Shown: piece by piece, positions 34,164-46,347 of the stretch | How positions within the stretch are numbered: the first letter of the stretch is position 1 | Layout of the letters: every line of letters starts with the position of its first letter | DNA from: Cryptococcus deneoformans JEC21 | Taxonomy: Eukaryota > Basidiomycota > Tremellomycetes > Tremellales > Cryptococcaceae | Direction: 5' to 3' | Assembly (NCBI RefSeq): GCF_000091045.1 | Contig: NC_006692.1 | Location: 327,221 to 391,220, forward strand | Length of the DNA: 64,000 bases | The notes under the pieces: generated by a model | What the model was told of the DNA's origin: nothing | The model's database searches: none | The model's input: only the letters and a program-made list of their open reading frames with translations | Translations under genes and position numbers: made by a program

Positions 34164-37034
34164 TCATGGAAATGAACGCCGTGCTGGACCAAATGCATTG
34201 GGATCAGTGTTAGCACAGAGCTGAATCAAGTAATGAGTCAGCTTATACTTTGCGTGCTGAAGAAGTTTTGACGCACATTCGTCCAAGACTCAGACCATTG
34301 GATATCTTCTATCGCTTTTGGCTGGACAACGACTACAGCCATCTGCACAAAACAATTAGCGAATAGATCAGTTGGAGAAGTAACATTGCACCCCACCTTT
34401 CCTTTGGCAAGGTGCCATCCGATATGACAATGGCAGGCCCACACTCCGGGATTATCTGTTATGATCCTCAATACCAACCAGCTTCCACCCTGCATCCAAA
34501 TTGTATCCTTCCTCAGAGGATTGTCCAAAATAAAATCAATGTTTGACAGGTCATCAAGAGTGAGAGCTCCAAAGCCTCGTGCTATCACCTGGAACTCGTT
34601 GCCATGAATGTGATAAGGATGACCAATTTGGGCATCTAAGTTGTTGATGATGATGTTACCTGCACCGATATCTGGAAAAGTTGCGTTGGTTATTAATGAG
34701 TGGTTGCAAGAGCCACCACGCTGGACGATGGAAAGTAAAGGGTCGTTTATCTGGTTCTGGTATGTTACATTATTGAATCCCTAGACGATCGTTGGCGTCT
34801 TCTTCCTTAAGGATAATATTGGAGATAACATACGTAACCTTCGAAGGAGGTACCATAGACGTCCACGAAGGTACCCAGCTTGCTATTGAGGACACGACTT
34901 TGCAAAGCTGTTTTGGACGCGTTCAGAGGCTCTCGTGGCCTGAGCACCGTCAAAGATAAATCTCGTAAAGCAGGGACAAGGATAGACACTCACGAAAGAG
35001 CATACATTTCGTCAAGCCCAACACAAGGAGTATCATGCCTCGCTAAATCAGTCCTAAATATGTTGTCAGCAAGAATTCCCAGCACAGGCTCGTCAATGAC
35101 TCACCAAGCTTCAGTCCGAGGCTCAGCAGTAGTAATATTGCCATTACCCGTATATCTCAACACCGCCAATCCCACTTGAGTAGACCCTTGCGACATACAG
35201 GCCAGAGCAACGCTTGTTCTCAGCCAGAACGCATCCCCTTCTTTTCCTTCAGTAGTATTGATAATTGCAGAGTATCGTTCTCCAGACGAGATAGACATCT
35301 CATGGATCGTAGGTCCGTAAACAGCAGTACCATCCGTCTCGACAATTTCCATGGAATGGTTATCGATAGAGACGCGATACATGGCGTGAGAGGAAGCGCT
35401 GATCATGCGCAGACGAACCCTGCGGTCGACGGGCACTTGGATCTCCGGAGGTGGGGGATAGAAGCATGACGAGGAACCAGTAGCTGTGCAGTTGGTTTGG
35501 CCCTAGCGGTAAATGGTAAGTCTACGTGAGGGTTATCGTTGTTGCCAGTAAAATCACGTACACGGCCGTTGATGAGAATCGCATCACCTTGTGGAGGAAC
35601 AGTGCTCTTTCTTACAGTCAGTATTGGCTATTAATCCCTAAACTTTTTTTACTCACTCCTCTGTACCCTTCTGGAGAGATTAGAGCTGCAACGATAACTT
35701 CTGAGTTATCATGCCTGCCATAGCCAATGCTTAGCTGAGCCTCATCGAAAAACGGTCATACTTACATCCAGTCAGTTATAAAAACGATTCGGTCCTCATC
35801 ATAGTCTCGTCCCCTCTGAAGGGATTCATTGGCCGAGTGCACAATTAGGCTATGATATCTTATCAGCTGTGATAAGTTGTTATAGAAGTCAGGAGAACTG
35901 ACGGTCCCCAAATGCCGTCGGCCATGGAATTGGAGTAATGGGAGTGCCACCAAAACGTGCCGGATTGATGGCTTACGGTGAAATTGTAGGTGAATGAGCC
36001 TCCAGGCGGAATAGAACACTAATCCACGTGTCAATCATATTAACTCTCTGTCCTTTCCGAGAATACTTGCCTGAGTTATACCAGGAACACCGTCCATGAG
36101 AGCCGTGCCATTCTGTCGCAAACCATGCCAGTCTGAACTGGAAGTTAATGACAATGGCAGCACGACATCACCTTATGCATGAGAAGATATACTTACGGAT
36201 ACCTTGTCCTTCAGGCAGATGATTGTTGACATGTACGATAATAGTATCGCCGGTGTTAGCCTCTATCACAGGACCAGGGAGCATGTTGTTGACAACGTAA
36301 ACCTCCCGTTCATAACCGTCAGGGCTGGCCAAAGCTTTGCTGCAATTGTGTTAGCTTTTACGTCGGCGATCTTGAGGTTTAATAATAGAACCTGTTCGGC
36401 AACTTTCCGAATGTTTCAGAAAATTTCTGTGACTTTCAGAGAATATGAGTTTTTGCTTTGACAATTTTAAAAGGGTCACGCGTGCACTGTCGAACAGTGG
36501 TTTATGACTTTCTCCCAGACCCAAAAAGTTGAACCGAATTATGCGCGACCTGGCAACTTTGAGTGGTGTGTTCGGCCTTTTTCATGTCGAGGTGAGTTTC
36601 TCCCGTGACTTTGGGGTAGAAGTGTCATTCGTTGCCGATCAGGACGAAAGCGTCAAAGTTACGGCGGTGATCTAACGTCGTGACTTCTTTGAACAGAATC
36701 AAATTTGGCTGGTGATTTTGGCAAGATCACCACTTTCGCCATTGCCGAACAGGCCCTTAAGGATTGACTCACGTAAGATTGAAGGTATACTCTCTCATCG
36801 TCGGGACATCTGTTATTTCAAAGTCATTCGAAAGAACGAATACACTAGGGTCAATGGTTGCTGTCGCTTTCGGCACAGAGTGATCAGAGATCGCGGTCGG
36901 CAGCCTGAACAACGATTAGCCCTTCCTTGGACCTTGCGAAACTCAACGACATCAACTCACTCATCAGTCTTCTCGCTGCTGACCAGCGAAACGAAGGAAC
37001 AGGATAGGAAGAAAAGCTTGATTATCCCTCGCAT
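34164..37034 (-). CDS. LAC2: Laccase paralogue
   Basis: Second multicopper oxidase, colinear with LAC1 exon for exon: 37034-36961, 36904-36773, 36339-36197, 36132-36071, 36018-35903, 35849-35766, 35714-35657, 35606-35562, 35502-35105, 35053-34994, 34939-34834, 34780-34397, 34342-34277, 34220-34164, giving 594 residues. All exon lengths except the last equal those of LAC1. Signal peptide [20 protein letters not shown]. Copper motifs are HWHG, WWHSHYS (preceded by F where LAC1 has Y), HPYHIHGNEF and [11 protein letters not shown]. The last exon is 30 residues shorter and lacks the basic tail of LAC1, which may change its location in the cell. Intron 2 carries an insertion, and intron 4 begins with GC instead of GT. 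In C. neoformans Lac2 plays a minor role in melanin formation. Confidence 0.95.
36384..36758. mobile_element. MITE-like element inside LAC2 intron 2
   Basis: LAC2 intron 2 (36772-36340) is 433 bp; the same intron in LAC1 is 50 bp. The extra sequence is bounded by perfect 12-bp inverted repeats, CCTGTTCGGCAA at 36391-36402 and TTGCCGAACAGG at 36742-36753, extending imperfectly outward. TA-rich bases (TTAA/TTA) flank both sides, so the target duplication could be TA, TTA or TTAA. No ORF of note. This fits a non-autonomous DNA transposon. The intron boundaries are intact, so splicing may continue. Confidence 0.75.
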
Positions 37035-37500
37035 TGTTGTGGGTGCAGGCAAAGCTACATTGAGGATAGAGATAGAGATATCTTGCGTCAGAAGCACCGA
37101 TGAAGTGGATACTCTGGACTTGTTGAGCAGAAATTGGTCTTCAGGTGGTGTAATTCCGAGACGATGATGCATTGAAGCTACTACTTCTACAGGGCAGGTT
37201 TATATAGGCTGCCTCTCCCAGGAATCTACTGCAGCGCAAGGTCAGCAGATGCCCTCCTATGTCGGATAAGCAACCACAAGACTGTAAAGGATGTTTCGCA
37301 TGGTTGACAGTAATGCGGTTGTCCTACTACGTGTTGTCTTGCTGAATAAGGCCCACGTTCGGTACTACTCAAGGAAGATCAAATCAGGGATCATAACCAT
37401 GGGGAAGGGAAGTTAATCGCTATCTCAAAACCCTGCTAATGCCGTCCGCTACCGCTGACCTTCATTGATGAAATTGAAAACTGAATTTTTTGATGCATTA
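37035..37500 (-). promoter_or_regulatory. LAC2 promoter region
   Basis: Homologous in order to the LAC1 promoter, including a TATA-like element at 37199-37208 (minus-strand CTATATAAA), about 165 bp upstream of the start codon. It lacks the leader intron found in LAC1. Confidence 0.55.
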
Positions 37501-38632
37501 CGATCTCCCAAATGATTGAGATTAGATTATCCCAGCGGTACAGGTGCTTGGCAGTATAGAAGATTATCACTTACTTAGCCTCCTTTCTTTCGACTGGATC
37601 TTCCTGCTTGCCTTGACAGGTGATATAGGCTGATTGACCGTGACCAGATCATTTGTCCCACGTTATGCTTGCGTGTCGACATGTTATTCATAAAGATCCC
37701 TTGACGATCTTCTACATCGCATCATGGGAGAAGAAGGGGGAAAGGATGATGGCCGGTCGATCGAATGAGAGAAGATTGCAAGGGCAGCTCGATGTTTTAG
37801 TTTTAGAGGGGGAAGCTATAATATTAGATAGGTTTAAACGAACAAGGAATTAAGTTAACATATTCTATGAAGAGTATGAAGTCAAACGCGTGACTCGTCG
37901 GCGTTTCGGTGGAATGTACAGGCTACAGAAGTGGTGTTTTCCTCGCTGACCTCTAATACACCACATATTCCAAGGATGTAGTTTGGTCAATAAAATAGTC
38001 CATAATCCAGCGATGGAACTGTAAGCCCGAAAAGCTTGCGAACGATGGATGATCTATCTAATCCATCTAACCTCTACAGACAGGGGGCTTCTCACACGGA
38101 TCTGGATAATCATACCATAATGTACACGACCTTATGATATACTTGATGATCATGTCCGGCGATTCCACAGAAGAAAAAAAAAGCTCAACAGAGCTGTGGA
38201 ATTTTCGGATTATCCGTCGGATTTTTTGGCTGAGTCAGCTGACACTTTGACTTGGTTAGAGTAGCATGGATGATGCACGTTGTAAGTCAAGTCGATCCAA
38301 GGATCCGCTGAAGGGCATGCTTAGATCCAAGTAATTAAATCTAGCAAAAAAAAAGCGCAAACGAGACCATGTGCGTGGACGACGATCCTCAAAATTCCCC
38401 AAGACTGTTAGTAGGTATAAATATTAATGTAAGATGATGCTCCGTTAAAATACATCACCCACGTTTATCTAACGACCCATCAGTCGTCAAATGTCGACGC
38501 AAATTAACCCATGCATATCATAACAAAAATACTCGCATCAAGATTAGGCTATATAGACAGTTGTAGATTACTTCTCCAAAATGTCGCAGACGTCCTCCGC
38601 TCTCAACTTGCTCGCTCTCTTTCCATATCTTT
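37501..38632. other. Intergenic region between LAC2 promoter and PIL1 3' end
   Basis: About 1.1 kb, AT-rich, with only short ORFs. I see no gene or repeat. It may hold distal LAC2 control elements and the PIL1 3' untranslated region. Confidence 0.4.
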
Positions 38633-41154
38633 TCATCGCAAACATTCTTCACTCTGGTAAACAGGTGGAGGACTAGCTACCCTCCCTTCTTCATAACCAT
38701 CCTCATGCTTCGTTGTTCCAGGAGCCGGACTCGCCGGCAACTCGATATCCGCAGGCCCGTGAGGAGGTACAGGCAACCTCCTCACTTCTCCAATACTAAC
38801 CACCGAACTTCCAGCAGATGTATTGGGACTATCTTCCGGACCCATACTAGTCTTGGGCTTGGTACCCTTTCGGAACGCAGCGGCGCTGATCTTACCTCCA
38901 GTACCCATGTTCGAAGGGAAATACTCCCTAGGGGCCTCCTTGTCAACAGGACCGTTGTTCAGACCCGTATTATCAAGCCCGGGGTTAGGACTGGATAAGG
39001 GAGTGTGGAAGTCGGATGCGCCTGGGGTAGGGCTAGCTCCGGCTCTCCAAGATGTTTGAGGGGGTATGAGCTCAGAGGAGGAAAGTACTTCGGTCTGGAC
39101 AGGAGCGTGGTTGGTGGGTTCACCCAGAGGAATAGGCGCAAAGGAGGGCGCAGGGGCAACAGGGGTAGGAGCGTCATGCAAAGTAGTAGTAGGGCTTTCG
39201 ATGTTGTTTTCCTTTTTGAGATTCAAAGGCTGCCAGGGGGCGTACATATCGCCACTTTCCTGCGCAACGGGCGCTGGGACAGCAGCGGGGATGGTTTCAG
39301 TCGGAGAGTGAGGGTTAGGCAGTGTCTCAGCGGTCTCTTGAGACTTCCACGCAGCTTCCTCCGCCTCAAGCTTTTTCCAAGCATCCTCTGCGTCCATCTG
39401 CTTCTGTTGCTCATACTCGTAGTCATGCCCCTTTTCCTCCCCATGTTCAGTACCGCTAGGTCCAGGGGCAGGGGGGATGGCAAGTTCAGATGCAGAAGGA
39501 TGGTCATTGTTGGAATCCTGGAACATTACCTGACGAGTACCTCCAAATTCACTGTAAATGTGCTGCTGTCCATTGGTAGTCTTTGAAGCATAGGGGTTCT
39601 GCTCGATCCCATCATAAGGCTCGGCGACGTCCACGGAGTAGGTTTCTCTCTGCTTGCCCTTGCTTTCAGGGGATGTGGGGGCGTTGGCAGGGTAGTCAGC
39701 ATACTCATTGGCGACCGCGATGCTGTGTTCATCATGAGGGATGGATGGAGTGCGGAGTGGAGCGGCGAACCCAGGTTCAGGGAGACCAGGAGGCTTCGGG
39801 TTAGAGCTGGCAGCATGGAACTGGACAGTGCCGAGCTAAGCGGGGTCAGTAACAAAGAATGCATGTGAACGACTTCCACTTACACATTTGGTAGCCTCCC
39901 TTACAGCATTCTCCGTCTTCTCGTAGCCGGTATACGGAGCGCGCCCATAGCCAACAGGCGTCTCTTCAAGAGGAACTTCTTCGAGCAAGAGCTTACCGAG
40001 CTCGCCAATGATGCACATCTTTTCTCCAAGCTCTTCGAGACCACCGAACTTATAGGACAGAGCTTCTTTCAAAGTCCTATATATCATTAGCGAAGATACA
40101 GAGGATGCAAGTGTTAGGCGTACTGTCGCTTGAAGTCACCGATCTTGGTCTCCTCAGTGGTAATATCCTGATCCATTTGTCTCATATCGCTCCTCAGTCT
40201 TTCTAAAAGCTCCGTCTGATGAGGCAAACTCTTGTTCTCAGGACCCATCTTGGCCAACTTCCTCTCAGCTGTCTCAGCCTTTGCTCCGGTGCTCTTCCTT
40301 CGGTTCTTGAGCTCCATGAGCGCCTCTTCCCTTTCTCGGACTCGCTTCAAACACGCTCGCATCTCAGTTTGATGGCCGGCGAAAACGTTGAGAGCGGTTG
40401 TAAGGTTGCTGAGAAGGTTGGACGACTGGGTAAGGATGTCTTGGAGATCGGGGCCTTCTTGTGTGCCATAAGGGGGGAGGAAAGAGCAAGCTTTGGAGGT
40501 TTCGGCAGCAAGCCTTTCAGACATCTGCAATACTCCCTTTTCGGACGAGATGATACTATAAGCATGTCAGCAAGGTTGTTTATATGAGTCTTCCATCTCC
40601 AAATAATGTAAGCCATTTATCGTGGGCCCAAATCGATCGCGAAGCGTCCAGTATCCTCGTCCAGGCAATGGATGGAATAGAGCGTTAATCGACCGATCGG
40701 AGCTGCCTCGGCTTAATCATCTTACAGGAAACGCAAAAGAGCGATGACTTTTAGGCCAATGCAAGGATGCAGTGATAGATCCTCGGCACGTCTTCAACCG
40801 CGAGGAACTCGTTCCCAGCAATTGCCGCTAGAAGCGCTATTTTTCATGTCGACTGCGGAAGCACCTTCTTTCCAAGAGTATTCCGGCTAAACAAAGGAGC
40901 ATATTCCATACTTACTCTTGTAAAGCCCTCAAATCTTTGTGTCCAAGAGCAGGCAGCAAATTGTTATGGGCCAAACTCCCCTTGAGCTTCTTGCCGAGCC
41001 CATCCAAGCCGGCACCGTGAGACTCCCGGACGGGGGAGTGATCATCTTCATTTGAGCCTAAGTCTTTGGTTGGAGAAGAGGCGCGGTCTATGCCTGATAC
41101 TTTGCGACCGAAAGAGCCTAGGGAAAATTTGCCTGAGGTATTGCGGATCGACAT
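38633..41154 (-). CDS. PIL1: Eisosome core BAR protein
   Basis: Pil1/Lsp1 proteins form the curved scaffold of eisosomes under the plasma membrane and bind PI(4,5)P2. Exons 41154-40916, 40555-40124, 40076-39884 and 39835-38633 give 688 residues. The start MSIRNTSGKFSLGSFGRKVSG is basic and amphipathic. The BAR core follows: NLLPALGHKDLRALQ, the helical ERLAAETSKACSFLPPYG, LERLRSDMRQMDQDITTEE and KEALSYKFGGLEELGEKM, then APYTGYEKTENAVREATKC. These are diagnostic of the family. The C-terminal 400 residues are Pro/Ser/Glu-rich and probably disordered, longer than in yeast Pil1 (339 residues). The first intron is 360 bp, unusually long for this window, and may hold regulatory sequence. An in-frame Met at 41187 would add 11 residues. 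Confidence 0.93.
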
Positions 41155-42415
41155 TGTATAGATGCAGGTGAGAAATTGTGAATGCACTGCTGGAAGTTGA
41201 AGTGCTCTCAGAGCCTTGGCTTATAACCTTTGAGCCTCGCTGTTAAAGTTCATTCGGAGATCGGGACCGCAACGGTAGGCACTCTTCTAATACGTCATCA
41301 TATATGTTTACCTGTTGATGAAGAAGCCGGAAGCTGTGTTGTTGTGGCGAAAGGCGGACATAGCCGCGGAACCCTTGTTTTTTATTTTTTGGTGGTTGCT
41401 GGTGGTGGGCGGAAGAGTCGGCGTTATGACGTGTGGCCACGATCGCTGATGGTGCCTGTATTTGCTCGGATCTCTTTGGTTCTTTGTTCTCACGCACAGT
41501 TAGTAATCTTCTACGCCCCGCTGCCAGCAAACAATTCAATATATCTATCGTATAGTGCTCTCCAATCACACTCGTAGCTCGGGAAACTCTTGCTCATGCA
41601 TCGGCGCTGAGCATTTCACCAACCAGCGCGCCCCGTCAAAGTAACCCCTGATCACACTCGCTTCTCCGATAACCGGCTCAGCACACGACATCATGTATGA
41701 ATTTGATGCGTGATCGCAGGACAAAGGGGTCCATCATCTTCGCGTATTTCCCTTTGTTTTGCGCACGCTTCGGTGCTCTCCTCGGCCGCCTTCATCTGCG
41801 ACACTCACCTCGGCCTCTGACTACGTATTTGTTGACGCCTTTTTGTACTTCTGACACTGGCAATTCCTTCACTGTCACCCTCGTCAAAAGCTTCACCTGA
41901 AATCAACCATCGAATCCGATGTCAAGGAGCTGTATAAGATCTGGTTGAAGAGCAAGCAAGTGCATTCTGGAACCCTCTTCGAAATACTTGCTTTATAACG
42001 CAGTCTATTATCCAGGCATTACTTACCGCTTTGTAACTAGTAGCCACGCGACCGCGATCTAGTAGGCTCGAGCACCTCTACCCCTAATCGACCAGTGAAC
42101 AATAGCAATCGCCAGCTTTTACCCCCTTCCCAAACCAGTATATTCTCTTTTGGCAAGTGGCAATTCTTCGCTTGAAACAATCCAACCAAGGCTGGGTAAG
42201 CCGACATTATTTACACTTCGTTCGGTCTTCATTCATCACCTCGTTGGTGCTGCGTATGTCCAGACGACTTTCGGGCTGAAAGGTTGAATTCCTCCACCAG
42301 AGTCATACAATATAATCTTGCACAAACTGTTTAACTTCCACCATCTCCAACCTTTGATATATTACGCCCTCGCGACACCTTAGCGTAACCATAGTTTAGA
42401 ACTTAGACTCTCACA
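41155..42415. promoter_or_regulatory. Divergent promoter region, PIL1 and the Gly/Met-rich gene
   Basis: About 1.26 kb between two divergent genes. Short ORFs on both strands are not convincing. A CT-rich stretch near 42210-42400 just before the plus-strand gene fits a fungal core promoter. Confidence 0.45.
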
Positions 42416-43754
42416 ATGGTCAGTACCTGCACTCCACCACCACAGCAACCAAAGTATATTAACGTACGTTTCCATCCTCCTTCCCATGCCTCCTCCCATC
42501 CAAACGCCCACACTCGACGTCGCCACCGCTCACCGCCTCCAAAACAACGATACGTCTTCCTCCACAAAAACTCGTGCCTCATGCTTCGCCCACAACAACC
42601 TCGTCTCCGACCGCTTGCCGACGAACTTCCTGCACCTCCTCCACGCAACCCGAACCTCCCACTCAAAAATGACCAACCTCATCGTTCCATCTACTGGCGT
42701 GATTATTATGCGCCTAAACCTCTTTCTGACGAACATGTCATACCTAAACCCATATCAAAAATCAAATATTACTCGACGAAATGGAAAAATGAAAATCCCA
42801 ACCCTAAAACGGCTGAGGGTGCAAAGGCTTTCTATGGAAACGGAATGATGCCTGGCATGTACCCTGGTGCCGGAATGGGCATGGGTATGGGATATCCCGG
42901 AATGGGAGTAATGCCCTATGGAATGATGGGTGGCGGCTATGGAGTAAGTTAAGGGAAGATGCAGAGAAGGATGAGCTGACCTGTCTGTTTTAGATGCCTC
43001 GGTACGGCGGGTGAGTCTTCTTACTGACCATGTCTTTGCAAATCGGTCGTTCGCTGGAATGGATCTAATGGAGCTCAGTAGCATGTACGGTGGTGGTTAC
43101 GGAGGATACGGGTAAGCTTCCTTCTAGCCTTCTCCCCTTCTTTTGTAAAGAATTGAGACTTTGGTCTGTGCGTGATATTAACTAAAATTACCCTATCCAT
43201 TGTAGTGGTTACCAAGGGTAAGTCGCTTCGTCCCCGATTTGCCACCCATATTCATTCTCCCTCAGGATATACGACCCCATGTTAGGAGCTTTTGGTGTAT
43301 GTTCTCTCTTTTATCCCTTTCCTTTTCCTGTCTTTGGGTAGGTCCTAATATATGACTGAGCAGGCGCCGCCTGCTGCAAACTTCGTGGATGATAATCCAG
43401 ACGCTCATCGGTGAGCCAAGAGCAACTCTCAAGATAAAGAGTAGTTATTCTGACAATGTTTGATTCGTCTTCTTTCTTTCAACTCGTGATGCCTCAACTA
43501 TTGTCCAAATGCATTTTCAAAAAATCCGAACTTTCTCGCCAACAAAATACGCCAGTATTGAACACGCTTTCCGTCAATCAATGCCAGACACCTACGGGAT
43601 GGGAATGGGGATGTTACCCGGTGGAATGGGGATCAACTCTCTACCCGGAAGTCAGATGTTGCTCTACGGACGTGGAATGCCGTATAACGTAATAGTTTCC
43701 TTCTCTTGCATTATATCAGATCGCTGACAAGACATATAGGGGTGGTACGCCTAG
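42416..43754 (+). CDS. Unrecognised protein with Gly/Met/Tyr-rich tail
   Basis: No family recognised. Eight exons (42416-42943, 42994-43010, 43079-43111, 43206-43217, 43266-43296, 43364-43410, 43556-43688, 43740-43754) join in frame to 271 residues. The N-terminal 90 residues are Pro/His/Arg-rich. Then comes a compact conserved-looking part, IYWRDYYAPKPLSDEH and KIKYYSTKWKNENPNPK, followed by Gly/Met/Tyr-rich repeats (MGMGMGYPGMG, MYGGGYGGYGGYQG, MGMGMLPGGMG). One exon is only 12 nt and one 17 nt, both inside the glycine-rich stretch. The first exon could contain a further intron (GTACGT at 42464). The tail resembles low-complexity regions of RNA-binding or phase-separating proteins, but no RNA-binding domain is present. 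Confidence 0.65.
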
Positions 43755-44994
43755 TATTAACATTTCATTCGTTATGATTTAGTAAATCAACGTTCCGCTC
43801 GATAACGTTAGTCAATTTCTTGATTGTCCTTACCCTCGAGAGACGCAAGGTCGGGGGGCGTAGCAGTGTCTCATATGTGATGGTGCAGAAGAACCGATTG
43901 TGAAGGTCTCACCAGATATTACTATGTGTACATGTATATGAGTAACTTTCGTTGCAGGAATCATTGGCACCCATCTTTGTTTCTTCCCTTTCTTCACTCT
44001 GAAAACTATATGCTCGAGGTGGCTAAACCATGTTCACAAAGGACCGTAGGTTGTACTGCCATTATACTTAAAATTTACCCGCAAGCAATCATCTAGCCTA
44101 TGCAGGATGATGGCATGTAACTTATTCCACTTTTTATCCGCTACATCATTGGAAGGAAGTTCTTGGACGTCGCGGCAACAACAGTTCATTAGTAGAGTAC
44201 CGCTGGTAGTTAGGAATGTAGATCGAATAGATTGAGAATGTTGAAAGGAGGAATGAAAAGCCATATCAGCCCTCTTTTCTCTCTCTTTCCATTTGGTACC
44301 ACGGCTTGTGGGGGGTGCAAGAAGGGATTGAGGCCTTCTGTCAGGGGGCTATCTCTTCTGGCGATAGCCTTCAACAGGTTAGGGACAACAAATGATCCGA
44401 GGGCCTCTTTAAATAGGCAGCCAGATCAATGCCGGAAGATGATAGCTTTAAGTAGACGAAGAGTACTTGGAGAAGACAACAATAGTGGATCGACAAGTAT
44501 CTAAAACTATGGAAAACTACTGTCTTATATACCTTTACACCTCAAGCTCTGCTGACTCATCTTTCCCACACCAGCCAGCTCTACATCCTTTTGCGTTGCC
44601 GAAACCCGGTGGCGAGGAAGGTGTCGGAGGGTTGTCGATCTCTCTATCTCTGTATATCTCTCGGGGGAAGGCCGCGGCCGAAAACGAAGGGGTATGCTCG
44701 GACGCGGACTGAAGTGGATGAGGAAGGGTTACCGTCATAATCGTGCTGACATGAGGAAGAGGTCGGGTGGCGACAGCCACGTGACACCTTCCTACGTGGA
44801 ATTTATAGCATCTTATCGTTATCGATATTAGAGAAGTCGTTGGAGATAAGGGCAGAAGGCCTGGGAGACTGCTATATAGTCGGTGAAGGATGAAATGTAA
44901 CATCATCAAGCCCTCTGGTTCAGATCTCTATCCTTCGAGCCTCCCAAATCCCATCACTTCTCACAACTTTTCGTTATCTTACTACAGCCATAAG
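43755..44994. other. Intergenic region
   Basis: About 1.2 kb without a recognisable gene. ORFs on both strands are short and mutually overlapping. It holds the promoter of the dehydrogenase locus. Confidence 0.4.
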
Positions 44995-46250
44995 ATGGAC
45001 CTTCCAGCCGTAAAACTAACTATTACCTCTCCCTCCCCTACAACCCCTTCTGATCCTCCTCCCGTGTCCCCATACCTCCCCACACCTCCTCCCGAGGCCC
45101 TTCTCCCTTCTTCCCTCGCCGCAGTTTACGTTCCAACCCCTATCCACCCCACTGCGCTAGCATACGCCAAGACGAAGTTCGCTCGCGTCATCCCTTCGCA
45201 TGAGATGAGCCCCGAAGAAGCTTGGCCATTGACAAACGGTGTGATCTGTCGAGCTAACCTTATTACGAGAGAGATGTTGGATAAGGAAGGCAAGTTAATG
45301 GGTTTGGCCATTGTAGGTGTCGGGTATGACAGTATTGATATTGAGGGTTGCAAGGAGAAGGGCGTCACACTGATGAGTTAATCTTCTTCGCTCGATCCTT
45401 TGATCCCAAAAATGATGATGATCCTGTCGCAGACTGTCCGGGCGAGAACTCCCAGGTCGTTGCTGAGCTTACATTGTCGCTCACTCTCGCTCTCCTTCGT
45501 CGAGTGCCCGAGCTTGACCGTCGCCTTCGTGCTGGAGAAACCATGTTGTCTATTAACAACCTCGGTAGAACGTTGAGAGGTAAAGTAGTAGGAATGGTTG
45601 GCATAAGTGCCACTGCCCGTCGAGCTGCCGCTATCTTCCATGTAAGCCACCTCCATAAAACCAAATGCCCCTGCTAATGGATGCGTTCAGCATGCGTTTG
45701 ACTGCACCATCCGCACCTTCTCACCCACCTCGCCTCCTACGCGGTGGTCTCCCTCCCATCCCTCTGGCCCACTCCCTCACACTCGTCATTCCTCCTTATC
45801 ATCCATGCTCCCTCTCATTGACATCCTGACTCTTCACTGCCCACTCACTCCTTCTTCGCGCAATATGATCTCTACCGGACAACTGCGGATGATGAAAAAA
45901 GGTAGTGTCTTGGTCAACTTGTCGAGAGGCGTTGTGGTGGATGAGGTTGCCTTGGCGGACGAGTTGAGAAGGGAACAAAATGATGATGCAGGAGTTAGGA
46001 GAGTATGGGGAGCGGCGAGTGACGTCTTTGTAGTAGAGCCCATTAGATAGGATGTCGCCCACGGGTTACTGGAGCTCAATAACTTCATTGGAACGCCTTA
46101 TATGTGAGTTCTAAAGTCTGGAATCAGCTACAAATGTTAATTTCTAGCGGAGGTAGCACCGTGGAAGCCCAAATCGATGTGTGTCTTCAGGCTATCGACC
46201 AGCTCGTACAGTTTTTTGACCGTTATCCGGTGAAAAATCGAGTGTGCTGA
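44995..46250 (+). pseudogene. D-2-hydroxyacid dehydrogenase with premature stop
   Basis: Exons 44995-45376, 45433-45641, 45691-46103 and 46148-46250 join in frame to a family-length protein of 368 residues, but codon 317 is TAG (46048-46050). Translation would end after VVEPIR, though the frame continues intact through LLELNNFIGTPYIGGST to a second stop at 46250. Conserved parts are VGVGYDSIDIEG, CPGENSQVVAELTLSL, VNLSRGVVVDE with the substrate-binding Arg, and DVFVVEP with the catalytic Glu. Two further changes affect function. The nucleotide-binding motif reads VGISATARRA, with Ser where the family's second Gly is expected. The catalytic His of TPHIGGST is Tyr. The first intron starts GTTAAT, a weak donor. 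Family members act on D-hydroxyacids with NAD(P). Decay looks recent. Stop read-through or a strain-specific allele is possible. Confidence 0.8.
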
Positions 46251-46347
46251 GCCTTTTTTGATGACGTTGTTAAAATGCATGTTAGTGTAACCAAAAACAA
46301 TTACCATCTATCACAATTGTCAATGCATGTTGGGTAGTATGAAACAA

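Noticed and set aside
36384..36758. piggyBac-type element by TTAA flanks
   Set aside because: TTAA occurs on both sides but at unequal distance from the inverted repeats; TA or TTA duplications fit as well, so no superfamily is assigned.
44995..46250. Repeat-induced point mutation as the cause of the transitions
   Set aside because: The changes are transitions, but there is no duplicate of this gene in the window, few sites are affected, and this mutation process is not established for Cryptococcus.
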